DNA from: Proteobacteria bacterium SG_bin9
GTDB taxonomy: Bacteria > Pseudomonadota > Alphaproteobacteria > Rhizobiales > Xanthobacteraceae
Length of the DNA stretch: 64,000 nucleotides
Assembly (NCBI GenBank): GCA_002083525.1
Contig: LWDM01000053.1
Coordinates: 53,693 to 117,692, forward strand
Direction: 5' to 3'
In this document: positions 44,098-52,853 of the stretch, in pieces
Numbering within the stretch: the stretch's first letter is position 1
Layout of the letters: each line of letters opens with the position of its first letter
Position numbers and translations under genes: made by a program
Notes under the pieces: model-generated
Told to the model about the DNA's origin: nothing
Databases searched by the model: none
The model's input: only the letters and a program-made list of their open reading frames with translations

Positions 44098-45015
44098 TCA
44101 GGCGCTGGCCTGAGTGCCGGTGCTGGCGGCGCTCGGCACTTGCTTGGCTGACGTGGCGATCACGGGCTCAGGCAGCGCCAGCTTGACGACCGGCACCTTG
44201 CGGGGGTCGTAGTCGGTCACGGTCTGCGTGAACGTCTTGCTGCGCGAGACGAGGAAATCGACGATGTGGTTGCGCAGCGGATAGTAGAGCGGATGGCGAT
44301 GCAGGTCGGTGCGCGCGCGGTCGCGCGGCAGCGGGTTTTCGAGGATTTCCGCCAGCACCGCGCCGGGGCCGTTGGTCATCAGGAAGATCTTGTCGGCGAG
44401 GTAGATCGCCTCGTCCACGTCGTGCGTGATCATGAACGTGGTCTGGTCGGTCTCGAGACAAATCCGGCGCACCTCGTCCTGCAAGGTGCCGCGGGTGAGC
44501 GCGTCGAGCGCCGAGAACGGCTCGTCCATCAGCATGATCTTCGGCGTGATCGACAGCGCGCGCGCGATGCCGACGCGCTGCTTCATGCCGCCGGAGAGTT
44601 CGGCCGGGCGCTTGTGCTCGGAACCGCCAAGGCCGACGAGCTGGATGAATTTCTGCGCGTGCGCCTTGATGCGCTCGGCGCTCCACTTCGGCCACTTCGA
44701 CTTCACCGCGAACGAGACGTTGCCCATCACCGTGCGCCACGGGAACAGCGCGTGGCCTTGGAAGATCACCGCGCGGTCGAGGCTCGTGCCTTCGATCGCC
44801 TGCCCGTCGACGATCACCGCGCCTTCGCTCGGCTCGTCGAGGCCGGCGAGAATGTTGAGCACCGTCGTCTTGCCGCAGCCGGAGTGGCCGATGATGCAGC
44901 CGAACTCGCCGCGCTGCATCGACAGCCACAGGTTCTCGAATATGGTCGTCTCGCCGCCGCCCTTGGCCGGGTAGCGCTTGGCGATCGCCTCGATGGAAAT
45001 GAACTTGTCAGTCAT
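44098..45015 (-). CDS. ABC transporter ATP-binding protein, nitrate/cyanate type
   Basis: This 305-residue ATPase has Walker A GHSGCGKTT, Q-loop near VIFQGHALFPW, signature LSGGMKQRVGIARAL, Walker B ILMDEPFSALD and the switch histidine in FMITHDVDEA. It belongs to the NrtD/CynD/TauB group. A tail of about 50 residues (RKVPVVKLALPEPV and beyond) extends the core. The gene precedes cynS by 39 bases. Confidence 0.92.
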   Translation of the reverse strand: MTDKFISIEAIAKRYPAKGGGETTIFENLWLSMQRGEFGCIIGHSGCGKTTVLNILAGLDEPSEGAVIVDGQAIEGTSLDRAVIFQGHALFPWRTVMGNVSFAVKSKWPKWSAERIKAHAQKFIQLVGLGGSEHKRPAELSGGMKQRVGIARALSITPKIMLMDEPFSALDALTRGTLQDEVRRICLETDQTTFMITHDVDEAIYLADKIFLMTNGPGAVLAEILENPLPRDRARTDLHRHPLYYPLRNHIVDFLVSRSKTFTQTVTDYDPRKVPVVKLALPEPVIATSAKQVPSAASTGTQASA

Positions 45016-45088
45016 CGCTGCGCTCCTGCCACCATCGTCGCGCGTCGCGCCGCGGAATTTATCCCTATTTTTGCCGGATTCATCTGCT

Positions 45089-45928
45089 CTACTCCGGGAA
45101 GGTCACGAGGCGCGTGGCCTGCGCGAGGAGTTGGTCGAGAACCATCCCGACCAGCCCGATCACCAAAATCGCAATGATCACATTCGTGATCGACAAATTG
45201 TTCCATTCGTTCCAGACGAAGTAACCGATGCCCGTTCCGCCGACGAGCATTTCGGCCGCCACGATGACGAGCCACGCGATGCCGATGGAAATGCGCATGC
45301 CGGTGAGGATCGTCGGCGCGGCCGCCGGCAGGATCACCGTGAACGCGCGGCGCACCGTGCCGACCTCAAGCGTTCGTGCGACATTAATCCACTCCTTACG
45401 GACCGACGCGACACCGAACGCTGTGTTGAGCAACATCGGCCACAGCGAGCAGATGAAGATGACGAAGATCGCCGAGAGCGAGGAGTCCTTGATCGTATAG
45501 AGCGCAAGCGGCATCCATGCGAGCGGCGAGATGGGTTTCAGAATCTGTATGAAGGGATCGAGCGCCTTGCTCATCAACGGTGACATGCCGATGAGGAAGC
45601 CAAGCGGAATCGCGAACGCCACCGCAAGCATGTAGCCGGTCATCACGCGCGCGATGGAGAACGCGAGCTGGATGCCGAGCCCCTTGTCGTTCGGGCCCTT
45701 GTCGTAGAACGGGCTCTTGAGATGCTCCCATAGTTTCGCGCCGACATCGGCCGGACCCGGCATCGCGGATTTGCCCTGGGTCGCCGTCGCGCCCATCAGT
45801 TTCGCGTATTCCGGGTTGAGGTTGGCGACACTGCCCGTCGAGCGCGTGGCGATGTGCCACGCACCAAGGAAGACGGAGAGGATCACCACCGACATGATGG
45901 CAGCCCGGATGCGGAGGGAGTTGGTCAT
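45089..45928 (-). CDS. ABC transporter permease, nitrate/cyanate type
   Basis: This 279-residue protein has about six membrane segments. The cytoplasmic coupling loop EWINVARTLEVGTVRRAFTV contains the pattern that contacts the ATPase. It belongs to the NrtB/SsuC/CynB permease family. The first 60 or so residues include a periplasmic loop. It lies between the binding-protein and ATPase genes of the same operon. Confidence 0.92.
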   Translation of the reverse strand: MTNSLRIRAAIMSVVILSVFLGAWHIATRSTGSVANLNPEYAKLMGATATQGKSAMPGPADVGAKLWEHLKSPFYDKGPNDKGLGIQLAFSIARVMTGYMLAVAFAIPLGFLIGMSPLMSKALDPFIQILKPISPLAWMPLALYTIKDSSLSAIFVIFICSLWPMLLNTAFGVASVRKEWINVARTLEVGTVRRAFTVILPAAAPTILTGMRISIGIAWLVIVAAEMLVGGTGIGYFVWNEWNNLSITNVIIAILVIGLVGMVLDQLLAQATRLVTFPE

Positions 45929-45985
45929 GCTCTATCTCCAGCTCTCCCCAAGCCTGCGGGAAGAGCACATTGATGACGGGAGGAC

Positions 45986-47371
45986 TTAGCTCGCCTTCTT
46001 GATCTTGAAGCTCGCGAGGTAGTCGTCCGGCTTCGACGGATCGAAGGCCTTGCCCATCACCGAGAACGACTTGGTGGTGGAGGCCGGCGGCGTCAGCCCC
46101 ATCTCCTTCATCAGCTTCGAAGCGTCGGTCGCCAGATAGACCTGCTCGGCAACGGCTGCGTAGTTCACGTCGCCCTTGAGCTGACCCCAACGCTTCATCT
46201 GCGTCATGATCCAGATCGCGAACGAGTGCCACGGCACCGGATCGAAATCGATGCGCTTGGCGTCGGTCTTCACCGTGCCGAGACCGTCCGCATATGTGCC
46301 GGTGAGAATCTGCTCGAGCACGATCTGCGGCTGGTTGAGATAGTTCGCCGGCGCGATCGCTTCCGCGATCTGTTTGCGGTTCTCGGCCTTGGACGCGAAG
46401 GCGGTCGCATCCACGATCGACTTCAGGAGCGCCGCGTAGGTGTTCGGCGACGAAGTAATGAACTCCTTTGACGCCGAGAAGGCGCAGCACGGGTGTCCTT
46501 CCCAGATGTCCTTGGTCAGGATGTGGATGAAGCCGACGCCGTCATAGACTGCGCGCTGGTTCATCGGATCGGGACCGAGGAAGCCGTCGATATTGTCGGC
46601 GCGCAGGTTCGCAACCATTTCCGGCGGCGGTACGGCACGGATCTGCACGTCCACATCCGGATCGAGGCCCGCTTCCGCGAGGTAGTAGCGCAGCAGGTAG
46701 TTGTGCATCGAATAATCGAAGGGCACGGCGAACTTGAAGCCCTTCCAGTCCTTCGGATCGCGCTTGTCCTTGTGCTTCACCGACAGCGTGATCGCCTGAC
46801 CGTTGATGTTCTCGATCGCAGGCACCGTGTACGGAACAGGGTTCGATCCGGCGCCCAGCGTGATCGCGATCGGCATCGGCGAGAGCATGTGCGCCGCGTC
46901 GTACTCCTTGTTCATGGTCTTGTCGCGGATCACCGCCCAGCCGGCGGTCTTGATCACCTCGACGTTCAGGCCGTTCTTGGCGTAAAAGCCCATCGGCGCC
47001 GCCATGATGATCGGCGTGGCGCAGGTGATCGGAATGAAGCCGACTTTCAAGTCCTTCTTCTCGAGCGGTCCGCTCTGAGCGAACACATCCGTCGCGGTGG
47101 ACAGCGGGAAGAACTGCGAAATCGCGGCAAGCGCAGTGGACGCGCCGACCGACTGCAGGAATGCGCGGCGGCTTGCGTCCTGCGGAAACATCGCCCGCAC
47201 CACGGCGGAGGCGACGACGCCCTCGTAGCGCTTCTGCTCGCTCTCGACAGCAGCCTGCTGGAGTGCGGCTTCGGCGGCGTTGTGCTCGGCTTCGCTCGCG
47301 TGCTGGCCGCATGCGCAGCCCGAGGAATGGAGACGGCGGTTCGGGTCGAAGGGATTGTCGAACGTGGACAT
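45986..47371 (-). CDS. Tat-exported nitrate/cyanate-type substrate-binding protein
   Basis: This 461-residue protein belongs to the NrtA/CmpA/CynA group, with VGFIPITCATPIIMA, AHMLSPMPIAITLG and DNIDGFLGPDPMNQRAVYDG. A twin-arginine signal (SRRAFLQSVGASTALAAI) lies at about residue 76 rather than at the extreme N terminus. The preceding part contains a CACGQH motif and a helical stretch. AGGAGG lies five bases before the ATG. It is the first gene of the cyanate operon and follows the sigma-54 promoter at 47404-47419. Confidence 0.9.
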   Translation of the reverse strand: MSTFDNPFDPNRRLHSSGCACGQHASEAEHNAAEAALQQAAVESEQKRYEGVVASAVVRAMFPQDASRRAFLQSVGASTALAAISQFFPLSTATDVFAQSGPLEKKDLKVGFIPITCATPIIMAAPMGFYAKNGLNVEVIKTAGWAVIRDKTMNKEYDAAHMLSPMPIAITLGAGSNPVPYTVPAIENINGQAITLSVKHKDKRDPKDWKGFKFAVPFDYSMHNYLLRYYLAEAGLDPDVDVQIRAVPPPEMVANLRADNIDGFLGPDPMNQRAVYDGVGFIHILTKDIWEGHPCCAFSASKEFITSSPNTYAALLKSIVDATAFASKAENRKQIAEAIAPANYLNQPQIVLEQILTGTYADGLGTVKTDAKRIDFDPVPWHSFAIWIMTQMKRWGQLKGDVNYAAVAEQVYLATDASKLMKEMGLTPPASTTKSFSVMGKAFDPSKPDDYLASFKIKKAS

Positions 47372-47403
47372 GGAGCCTCCTGCTTGTCTTTGCTGTTTTT
47401 CTC

Positions 47404-47419
47404 AGCAAAGCCCGTGCCA
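47404..47419 (-). promoter_or_regulatory. Sigma-54 (-24/-12) promoter of the cyanate operon
   Basis: On the minus strand the sequence is TGGCACGGGCTTTGCT. It matches the sigma-54 consensus, with GG and GC exactly ten bases apart. Transcription should begin near 47393, giving a leader of about 22 bases with AGGAGG. A sigma-54 activator gene lies divergently next to it. Confidence 0.85.
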
Positions 47420-47476
47420 TGTCCGGAAAACACGAATTCCTCAGCAATCGCAGCGGCACTGCGACAAGTTGGACAT

Positions 47477-47528
47477 TACGAGAATTCGTGATATACGATT
47501 TATCGTAATTCGATTACGAATTCTCGTA
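47477..47528. promoter_or_regulatory. Nested palindromes, probable activator binding sites
   Basis: Perfect 13-base inverted arms (47477-47489 TACGAGAATTCGT and 47516-47528 ACGAATTCTCGTA) enclose two further palindromes: TACGATTTATCGTA (47494-47507) and a 7-base-arm palindrome TCGTAAT/ATTACGA (47103-offset positions 47503-47519). All share a TACGA-like half-site. The block is 58-109 bases upstream of the -24 element and ends 14 bases before the activator gene, so it could serve as enhancer and as autoregulatory site. Confidence 0.65.
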
Positions 47529-47542
47529 CAAAAGAGCCGCCC

Positions 47543-49477
47543 ATGGATACCGTCCAGCTTGCTCCGGTTTTGCCGTCCGACGGGCCCGATCTACGCTCGA
47601 TCGCCTTCGATTTCCTGATCGAGCCGGCATTGCTGCTCGATCCGCACGCGGACCGCATTCTGGACGCCAACGCGGCTGCTTGCACCCTGCTCGGCTACGA
47701 CCGCGCGCTTTTACGCGATACGCGGATCAGCAACCTGCACGAAGGCCAGTTGCCGGCGCTGATCGTGTTCACCCAGGCCGTGATGGAGAAGAACTCCTAC
47801 TGGACCACAGCGCTGACGCCACGCCACGCCACCGGTAAGAAACTGACGCTCGAATACGCAGGCACGCTGGTGCCGCGAGAAGGCACGCCGCTCCTGCTGC
47901 TCACCATGAGCGATCTCGAGCAGCGTTATCGCCGCACGGTCGATACACTCGCCGAGGATCATATGCGCGGCGGCATTGCCGCGTGGCAGCGCGTCGAGCG
48001 CGTCTTCCGCGACATCGAGCGCGAGAACCAGCTCATTCTCCGCGCCGCGGGCGAAGGCATCTACGGCGTCAACGCCGAAGGCAAGACCACCTTCGTCAAT
48101 CCCGCGGCGGAGCGCATGCTGGGCTGGACCGCGGAAGAGCTCGTCGGCACTGACATTCACGCCAAGGTCCACCATCATCATCACGACGGGCGGCACTATC
48201 CGCATGAAGACTGCCCGATCTACGCAGCCTTTCGCGACGGCTCGGTCCGCACCATCGAAAACGAAGTGTTCTGGCGCAAGGACGGCTCGCCCGTATGGGT
48301 CGAATACACCTCCACCCCCATTCGCGACAGCGATCTCGTCGTCGGCGCAGTGATCGTGTTCCGCGATGTCAGCCAGCGCCGCGAGGCGGACGACAAGCTG
48401 CGTGCAGCGCTTGCGGAAGTCGATCGCCTGCGCGAACGGCTGGAGCTGGAAAACGCTTATTTGCAGGAAGAAATCCGCATCGAGACCAATCCGCGCGGCA
48501 TCATCGGCCAAAGCGACGCCATTCAGAAAACGCTGGTGCAGGTAAAGCTCGTGGCGCCGACGAGCGCCAACGTCATGATCACTGGCGAATCCGGCACGGG
48601 CAAGGAGCTGATCGCGCGCGCGATCCACGAAGCGAGCGGCCGCAGCGACCGTCCGCTGATCCGCGTCAACTGCGCCGCGATCCCACGCGAGCTGTTCGAG
48701 AGCGAATTCTTCGGCCATGTGAAGGGCGCATTCACCGGCGCGGTGCGCGATCGCATCGGCCGTTTCGAACTCGCGGACGGCGGCACGCTGTTCCTCGACG
48801 AGGTCGGCGAAATTCCGCTGGAGCTGCAGGGAAAACTGCTGCGCGTATTGCAAGAAGGCCATTTCGAGCGCGTTGGCGAAGAGAGCACGCGCACCGTCGA
48901 CGTGCGCCTGATCGCGGCGACCAATCGCGATCTCAAGCAGGAGGTCGCGCGCGGACGCTTCCGCGAAGACCTCTACTTCCGCCTCAACGTGTTTCCGATC
49001 GAGTCCGTGCCGTTGCGCGAGCGACGCGAGGACGTGCCCCTGCTCGCCCAGCACTTCCTCACCAGCGAGGGCAAACCGTTCAAGTCAGGGCTGCGTCTGT
49101 CCGAAGGTGATGCGCGCCGCCTGTCGCGTTACGATTGGCCCGGCAACGTGCGCGAACTGCAAAACGTCATCGAGCGCGCGGCGATCCTTGCCCAGAACGG
49201 GCGGCTGCGTATCGATTTGCCCGATCATCAGGGCTTCAGTCCGACCACCGGCACCGGTCGTCCGCGTGCGGACGCGCGGCCTTCGGTGCTGACCGACGAG
49301 GCGATGCGCGAGCAGGAACGCGCCAACATTCTGGCCGCGCTTCAGGCCACCGGTGGCAAGGTGTTCGGGCGCGGCGGCGCGGCTGAACTGATGGACATCA
49401 AACCGACCACGCTGGCGTCGCGCATGAAGGCGCTCGGAATCGCAAAAGCGCCTGTGGCCCAGCGGAATTCAGTCTGA
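47543..49477 (+). CDS. Sigma-54-dependent enhancer-binding regulator with PAS domains
   Basis: This 644-residue protein has a PAS-like N-terminal region (about 18-125) and a second PAS domain (about 162-280) with a His-rich loop HHHHHDGRHYPHEDC. A short coiled coil links to the AAA+ domain (about 316-550), with Walker A GESGTGKE (348-355), the sigma-54 contact loop GAFTGA (395-400) and Walker B near GGTLFLDEVGEIP. A Fis-type HTH forms the C terminus (AELMDIKPTTLASRMKALG). It is divergent from the cyanate operon and is the probable activator of its -24/-12 promoter. The sensed signal is not known. Confidence 0.92.
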   Translation: MDTVQLAPVLPSDGPDLRSIAFDFLIEPALLLDPHADRILDANAAACTLLGYDRALLRDTRISNLHEGQLPALIVFTQAVMEKNSYWTTALTPRHATGKKLTLEYAGTLVPREGTPLLLLTMSDLEQRYRRTVDTLAEDHMRGGIAAWQRVERVFRDIERENQLILRAAGEGIYGVNAEGKTTFVNPAAERMLGWTAEELVGTDIHAKVHHHHHDGRHYPHEDCPIYAAFRDGSVRTIENEVFWRKDGSPVWVEYTSTPIRDSDLVVGAVIVFRDVSQRREADDKLRAALAEVDRLRERLELENAYLQEEIRIETNPRGIIGQSDAIQKTLVQVKLVAPTSANVMITGESGTGKELIARAIHEASGRSDRPLIRVNCAAIPRELFESEFFGHVKGAFTGAVRDRIGRFELADGGTLFLDEVGEIPLELQGKLLRVLQEGHFERVGEESTRTVDVRLIAATNRDLKQEVARGRFREDLYFRLNVFPIESVPLRERREDVPLLAQHFLTSEGKPFKSGLRLSEGDARRLSRYDWPGNVRELQNVIERAAILAQNGRLRIDLPDHQGFSPTTGTGRPRADARPSVLTDEAMREQERANILAALQATGGKVFGRGGAAELMDIKPTTLASRMKALGIAKAPVAQRNSV

Positions 49478-50674
49478 GGCCTTTTCGTTCGACAACAGCG
49501 CCTGAATCGGGACGAGCACGCTTTCGAGATCGCGTTCGACGTCCTCGCTCTTCACCATCGCCACGCGATAGCCGCGCGCTTCCAGCCACGCCGCGCGCGC
49601 CGCACGATCGGAGACGATCGCTTCGCTTTCGCCCGGCACCATCAGCTCGACCGCCACGCGCTGCACGAACGAGACGAAATCCGGGATGTGACGGCCGACC
49701 GGCGTCTGCCGTTTGAATTGTCCGGCAAAGCGGCGATCCCTACTCAGCGCCTGCCACAACGCCCGCTCGGCGTCGGTCGGGTTGCGCCGAAGCAGCCGCG
49801 CCAGACCGCGCACGGTGCTGGAGTCGTTCGAGGAGCGCCCCTCGCTGTGCTCCGCCAGCAGCGCCCGTAGCCGCGTCGCGCCCTCGCTGTCGAGCACGCC
49901 GCCCTTCGCTGGACCTTTCCGGCCGTCGGCGATCGCCATGATCACCCCGTGCAGGGTGTGCATGTCCTGCTTGGTCGGCTCCATACGCGAGAAGATGTTG
50001 CGCAGGTTCACCAGCATGGTGTCGCGCTTCTCCGGTGGGCGCAGGAATTCGACCTTGTCGAGCTCGCGCACGAGGTTGTCGAAAAACGCCTGCATCTGGT
50101 GCTGGGACGCGGGCTCGGAGCGCTCCGGCATCGCGAACGGCAGTTCGGCAGCAGTTGCCAGCTTGAACCACTCGTACCCCATCAGCAGCACCGCCTGCGC
50201 GAGATTGAGCGAGGCGAAGGCCGGGTTCACCGGATAGGTGATGATCCGGTTGGCAAGCGCCACCTCCTCGTTCATCAGCCCGGCGCGCTCGCGGCCGAAC
50301 AGGATCGCGGCCTGCGCGCCCGCCGCGACATGCGCCACCGTCTCCTTGGCTGCCGCCTCCGGTCCGACCACCGGCTTGGCCTGATCGTGAGCGCGGGCGG
50401 TGGTGGCGAACACCAGCGTGCAATCGGCGATCGCCGCTTCGACCGTGTCGAACAGTTCGGCCTTGTCGAGGATGTGGTCGGCACCGGCCGCGGCCCGCTG
50501 GGCGGCGAGGTTCGGCCAGCCGTCGCGCGGGTTGACGATGCGCATCCGCGTCAGTCCGAAATTGCCCATGGCGCGCGCGGCCATGCCGATGTTCTCGCCG
50601 AGCTGCGGCTCAACGAGAACGACGATCGGTCCCGCCAACGCCTTCGCAATCTTGGTCTTGTCGGTGCCGGACAT
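49469..50674 (-). CDS. trmJ: TrmJ-type tRNA methyltransferase fused to a DUF559 domain
   Basis: Residues 1-250 form a SPOUT methyltransferase of the TrmJ class, with LVEPQLGENIGMAARAMGNFG, ILFGRERAGLMNEEV and YPVNPAFASLNLAQAVLLMGYE; TrmJ makes 2'-O-methyl at tRNA position 32. A second domain at about 285-395 matches DUF559/Vsr-like endonuclease (LLRRNPTDAERALWQAL, FKRQTPVGRHIPDFV). The usual acidic and QH active-site segment is replaced by VELMVPGESEAIV, so nuclease activity is doubtful. The ATG at 50674 is preferred to a TTG at 50704. Its end overlaps the convergent regulator by 9 bases. Confidence 0.87.
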   Translation of the reverse strand: MSGTDKTKIAKALAGPIVVLVEPQLGENIGMAARAMGNFGLTRMRIVNPRDGWPNLAAQRAAAGADHILDKAELFDTVEAAIADCTLVFATTARAHDQAKPVVGPEAAAKETVAHVAAGAQAAILFGRERAGLMNEEVALANRIITYPVNPAFASLNLAQAVLLMGYEWFKLATAAELPFAMPERSEPASQHQMQAFFDNLVRELDKVEFLRPPEKRDTMLVNLRNIFSRMEPTKQDMHTLHGVIMAIADGRKGPAKGGVLDSEGATRLRALLAEHSEGRSSNDSSTVRGLARLLRRNPTDAERALWQALSRDRRFAGQFKRQTPVGRHIPDFVSFVQRVAVELMVPGESEAIVSDRAARAAWLEARGYRVAMVKSEDVERDLESVLVPIQALLSNEKASD

Positions 50675-50864
50675 CGCTCGCTTTGCGTTCTGATCTTGAT
50701 TCAAGTCTTTAAGGTTTTGATTCAGCGTCTGAGCTGCGCTGAATTCTCAACTCGCCTGCGCCCTCGTTTGCCCGTCCGGCGGAAAATCTCAAGCAAAATA
50801 ATGGGCTAAGAGTCTGTTTTGAATCTCATGCGGAAGCTGAGGAGGCACTCTGGCCTGCCAAATC

Positions 50865-52127
50865 TCAGCCCTCGCAGGCCGCCGCCCGCTTCAGCAGGAA
50901 TTCCCGCTCGCGCGCATTGCGGCTCAACTCGGCCGCGCGCTCGAACTCGGCTCTGGCCTCGGCCAGCCGGCCGGCGCGGAACAGGAAGTCGCCCCTCGCC
51001 GCCGGCATCGGCGCGTAGTTGCGCAGCGCCGCGGCCTCGGAAATCTCGTCAATCAGTTTGAGCCCGGCATCGGGACCGAACGCCATGCTGTGCGCAACCG
51101 CGCGGTTGAGATCGACCACCGGCGACGGCATCACCTCACGCAGCGTGTCATAGAGGCCTGCGATCTTCGGCCAGTCGGTCTCGTCCGCCTTGCGGGCGCG
51201 GGCATGACAGGCCGCCAGCGCCGCCTGCAGCGCATAGGGCCCGCGGCTGCCGCCGAGCGTCTCCGCACGTTCGAGCGCGGCAAGTCCACGCCCGATCAGC
51301 AGACGATCCCAACGCGCCCGGTTCTGCTCGGTGATCGGCACAGACGATCCGTCCGGCGCGACGCGCGCGGCCAGCCGCGACGCCTGAATCTCCATCAGCG
51401 CGAGCAAGCCGAACACCTCCGGCTCGTTCGGCGCCAACCCAGCAATGATCCGGCCGAGCCGCTGCGCCTCGGCGCACAGCGACGGGCGGATCAGGTCCTC
51501 GCCGGCGGTTGCCGCGTAGCCCTCGTTGAAGATCAGGTAGACGACCTCCAGCACCGAGGCGAGCCGCGGGCCGCGCTCGGCGCCGCGCGGCACCTCGTAA
51601 GTGAGCCCCGCATTGCCGATGGTCTTTTTCGCCCGGACGATGCGCTGGGCGATCGTCGCCTCGTTCGAGAGAAACGCGCGCGCGATCTCATCCGTCGTCA
51701 GCCCGCCGATCAACCGCAAGGTCAGCGCAGCCCGTGCCTCCGGTGGCAGGATCGGATGGCAGGCGGTGAAGATCAGGCTCAGCAGTTCGTCGCCGAGATC
51801 GTCGTCCATGGCCGCTTCCGCGTCCTCGACACTGGTGTCGCGCTCGTCCTCGAGGTCCCGGCCGATTTCCACGTGCTTGCGCGCGGCCATCTTGGTGCGG
51901 CGGAATCCGTCGATCGCCCGGCGCTTCGATGTTTCCATCAGCCAGGCACCCGGATTGGCGGGAACGCCCGACTTCGGCCACTCGGACAGCGCGGTGACGA
52001 GGGCGTCCTGCGCCAGTTCTTCGGCCAGGCCGACGTCCCGCGTCAGGCGCGCGAGCCCGGCAATCAGCCGCGCCCGCTCGATCCGGAAGACCGCTTCGAT
52101 TGCTTGATGGGTGTCGCTCGCTGCCAC
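50865..52127 (-). CDS. ECF42-type RNA polymerase sigma factor with C-terminal TPR-like extension
   Basis: This 420-residue protein has sigma-2 (about 8-75, including DVGLAEELAQDALVTAL and ETSKRRAIDGFRR) and sigma-4 (about 115-170, LPPEARAALTLRLIGGLTTD) regions. A long helical C-terminal region (about 190-415) has tetratricopeptide-like repeats such as RAGRLAEARAEFERAAELS. This architecture and the adjacent DGPF gene fit group ECF42, which lacks a classical anti-sigma factor. It is the second gene after the DGPF gene, 49 bases downstream. Confidence 0.9.
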   Translation of the reverse strand: MAASDTHQAIEAVFRIERARLIAGLARLTRDVGLAEELAQDALVTALSEWPKSGVPANPGAWLMETSKRRAIDGFRRTKMAARKHVEIGRDLEDERDTSVEDAEAAMDDDLGDELLSLIFTACHPILPPEARAALTLRLIGGLTTDEIARAFLSNEATIAQRIVRAKKTIGNAGLTYEVPRGAERGPRLASVLEVVYLIFNEGYAATAGEDLIRPSLCAEAQRLGRIIAGLAPNEPEVFGLLALMEIQASRLAARVAPDGSSVPITEQNRARWDRLLIGRGLAALERAETLGGSRGPYALQAALAACHARARKADETDWPKIAGLYDTLREVMPSPVVDLNRAVAHSMAFGPDAGLKLIDEISEAAALRNYAPMPAARGDFLFRAGRLAEARAEFERAAELSRNAREREFLLKRAAACEG

Positions 52128-52176
52128 GGGCCTCGCTTACGGGAGAAGCAAGGCGCGTGGCAAGCGGCGGCTGGCG

Positions 52177-52599
52177 TTAGCGGTTTTCGAGCTTGTCGCG
52201 TGTCCGGCCATGCAGTTCGGCGACGTCCGGCGTCACCGCCTCGCCGAAGTCGGCGATCTCGTAAAACTGGCGGATCTCGATCTCGCTCGGCCCAAACATC
52301 GGGTTCGGGCAGCGCTTCACCCACTCGACCGCCTCGGCCATGTCCTTGACCTCCCAGATCCAGTAGCCGGCGACCAGCTCGCGGGTTTCCGCGAAGGGTC
52401 CGTCGATCACCGTACGGCTCGCCCCGTCAAAGGCGATCCGCTTGCCTTGGGATGACGGCTTCAAACCGTCGCCGCCGAGCATGATGCCGGCGTTCACCAG
52501 CTGCTCGTTGAACTTGCCCATGGCTTCGAGCATCTCGGTCGTCGGCATGACGGCGTTTTCACTGTCCTTCGTCGCCTTGACCATCACCATGACACGCAT
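52177..52599 (-). CDS. DGPF/YCII-related protein, partner of the ECF sigma factor
   Basis: This 140-residue protein contains the name-giving motif in TVIDGPFAETRELVAGYW. DGPF proteins adopt a dimeric alpha/beta fold and are the typical targets of ECF42 sigma factors; their chemistry is unknown. The start at 52599 has AAGGAG 8 bases upstream, and the candidate ECF42 promoter lies about 50 bases upstream. A longer open frame to 52698 lacks support. Confidence 0.9.
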   Translation of the reverse strand: MRVMVMVKATKDSENAVMPTTEMLEAMGKFNEQLVNAGIMLGGDGLKPSSQGKRIAFDGASRTVIDGPFAETRELVAGYWIWEVKDMAEAVEWVKRCPNPMFGPSEIEIRQFYEIADFGEAVTPDVAELHGRTRDKLENR

Positions 52600-52649
52600 T
52601 GTCTTTTTCTCCTTGTTCCGAAGGCCCCAATGGCCTTCCATGCCCTCAC

Positions 52650-52676
52650 GACGAACGACCGGCAGCGGGATCGACA
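52650..52676 (-). promoter_or_regulatory. Candidate ECF42 promoter of the DGPF-sigma operon
   Basis: On the minus strand TGTCGA (52671-52676) is followed after 17 bases by CGTC (52650-52653). This fits the ECF42 consensus as I recall it (TGTCGA and CGA/TC). It suggests that the sigma factor activates its own operon. Confidence 0.6.
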
Positions 52677-52853
52677 TCCCGCCCAAACTTTTTTCCAAGA
52701 ATTGGGCTAAGGTCTGAACTGATAAGCAAATCTGCCGGGTTTGTCGCCTTCCAGCCCCCGTTTCCGAATGCTATAGCCACCGCAACGGACCGGTTCCGGT
52801 TCCCCGGCTCATAAACGCTCTCTTGCGCACTCCAAAGGTAAGGCCCCTGCTCC

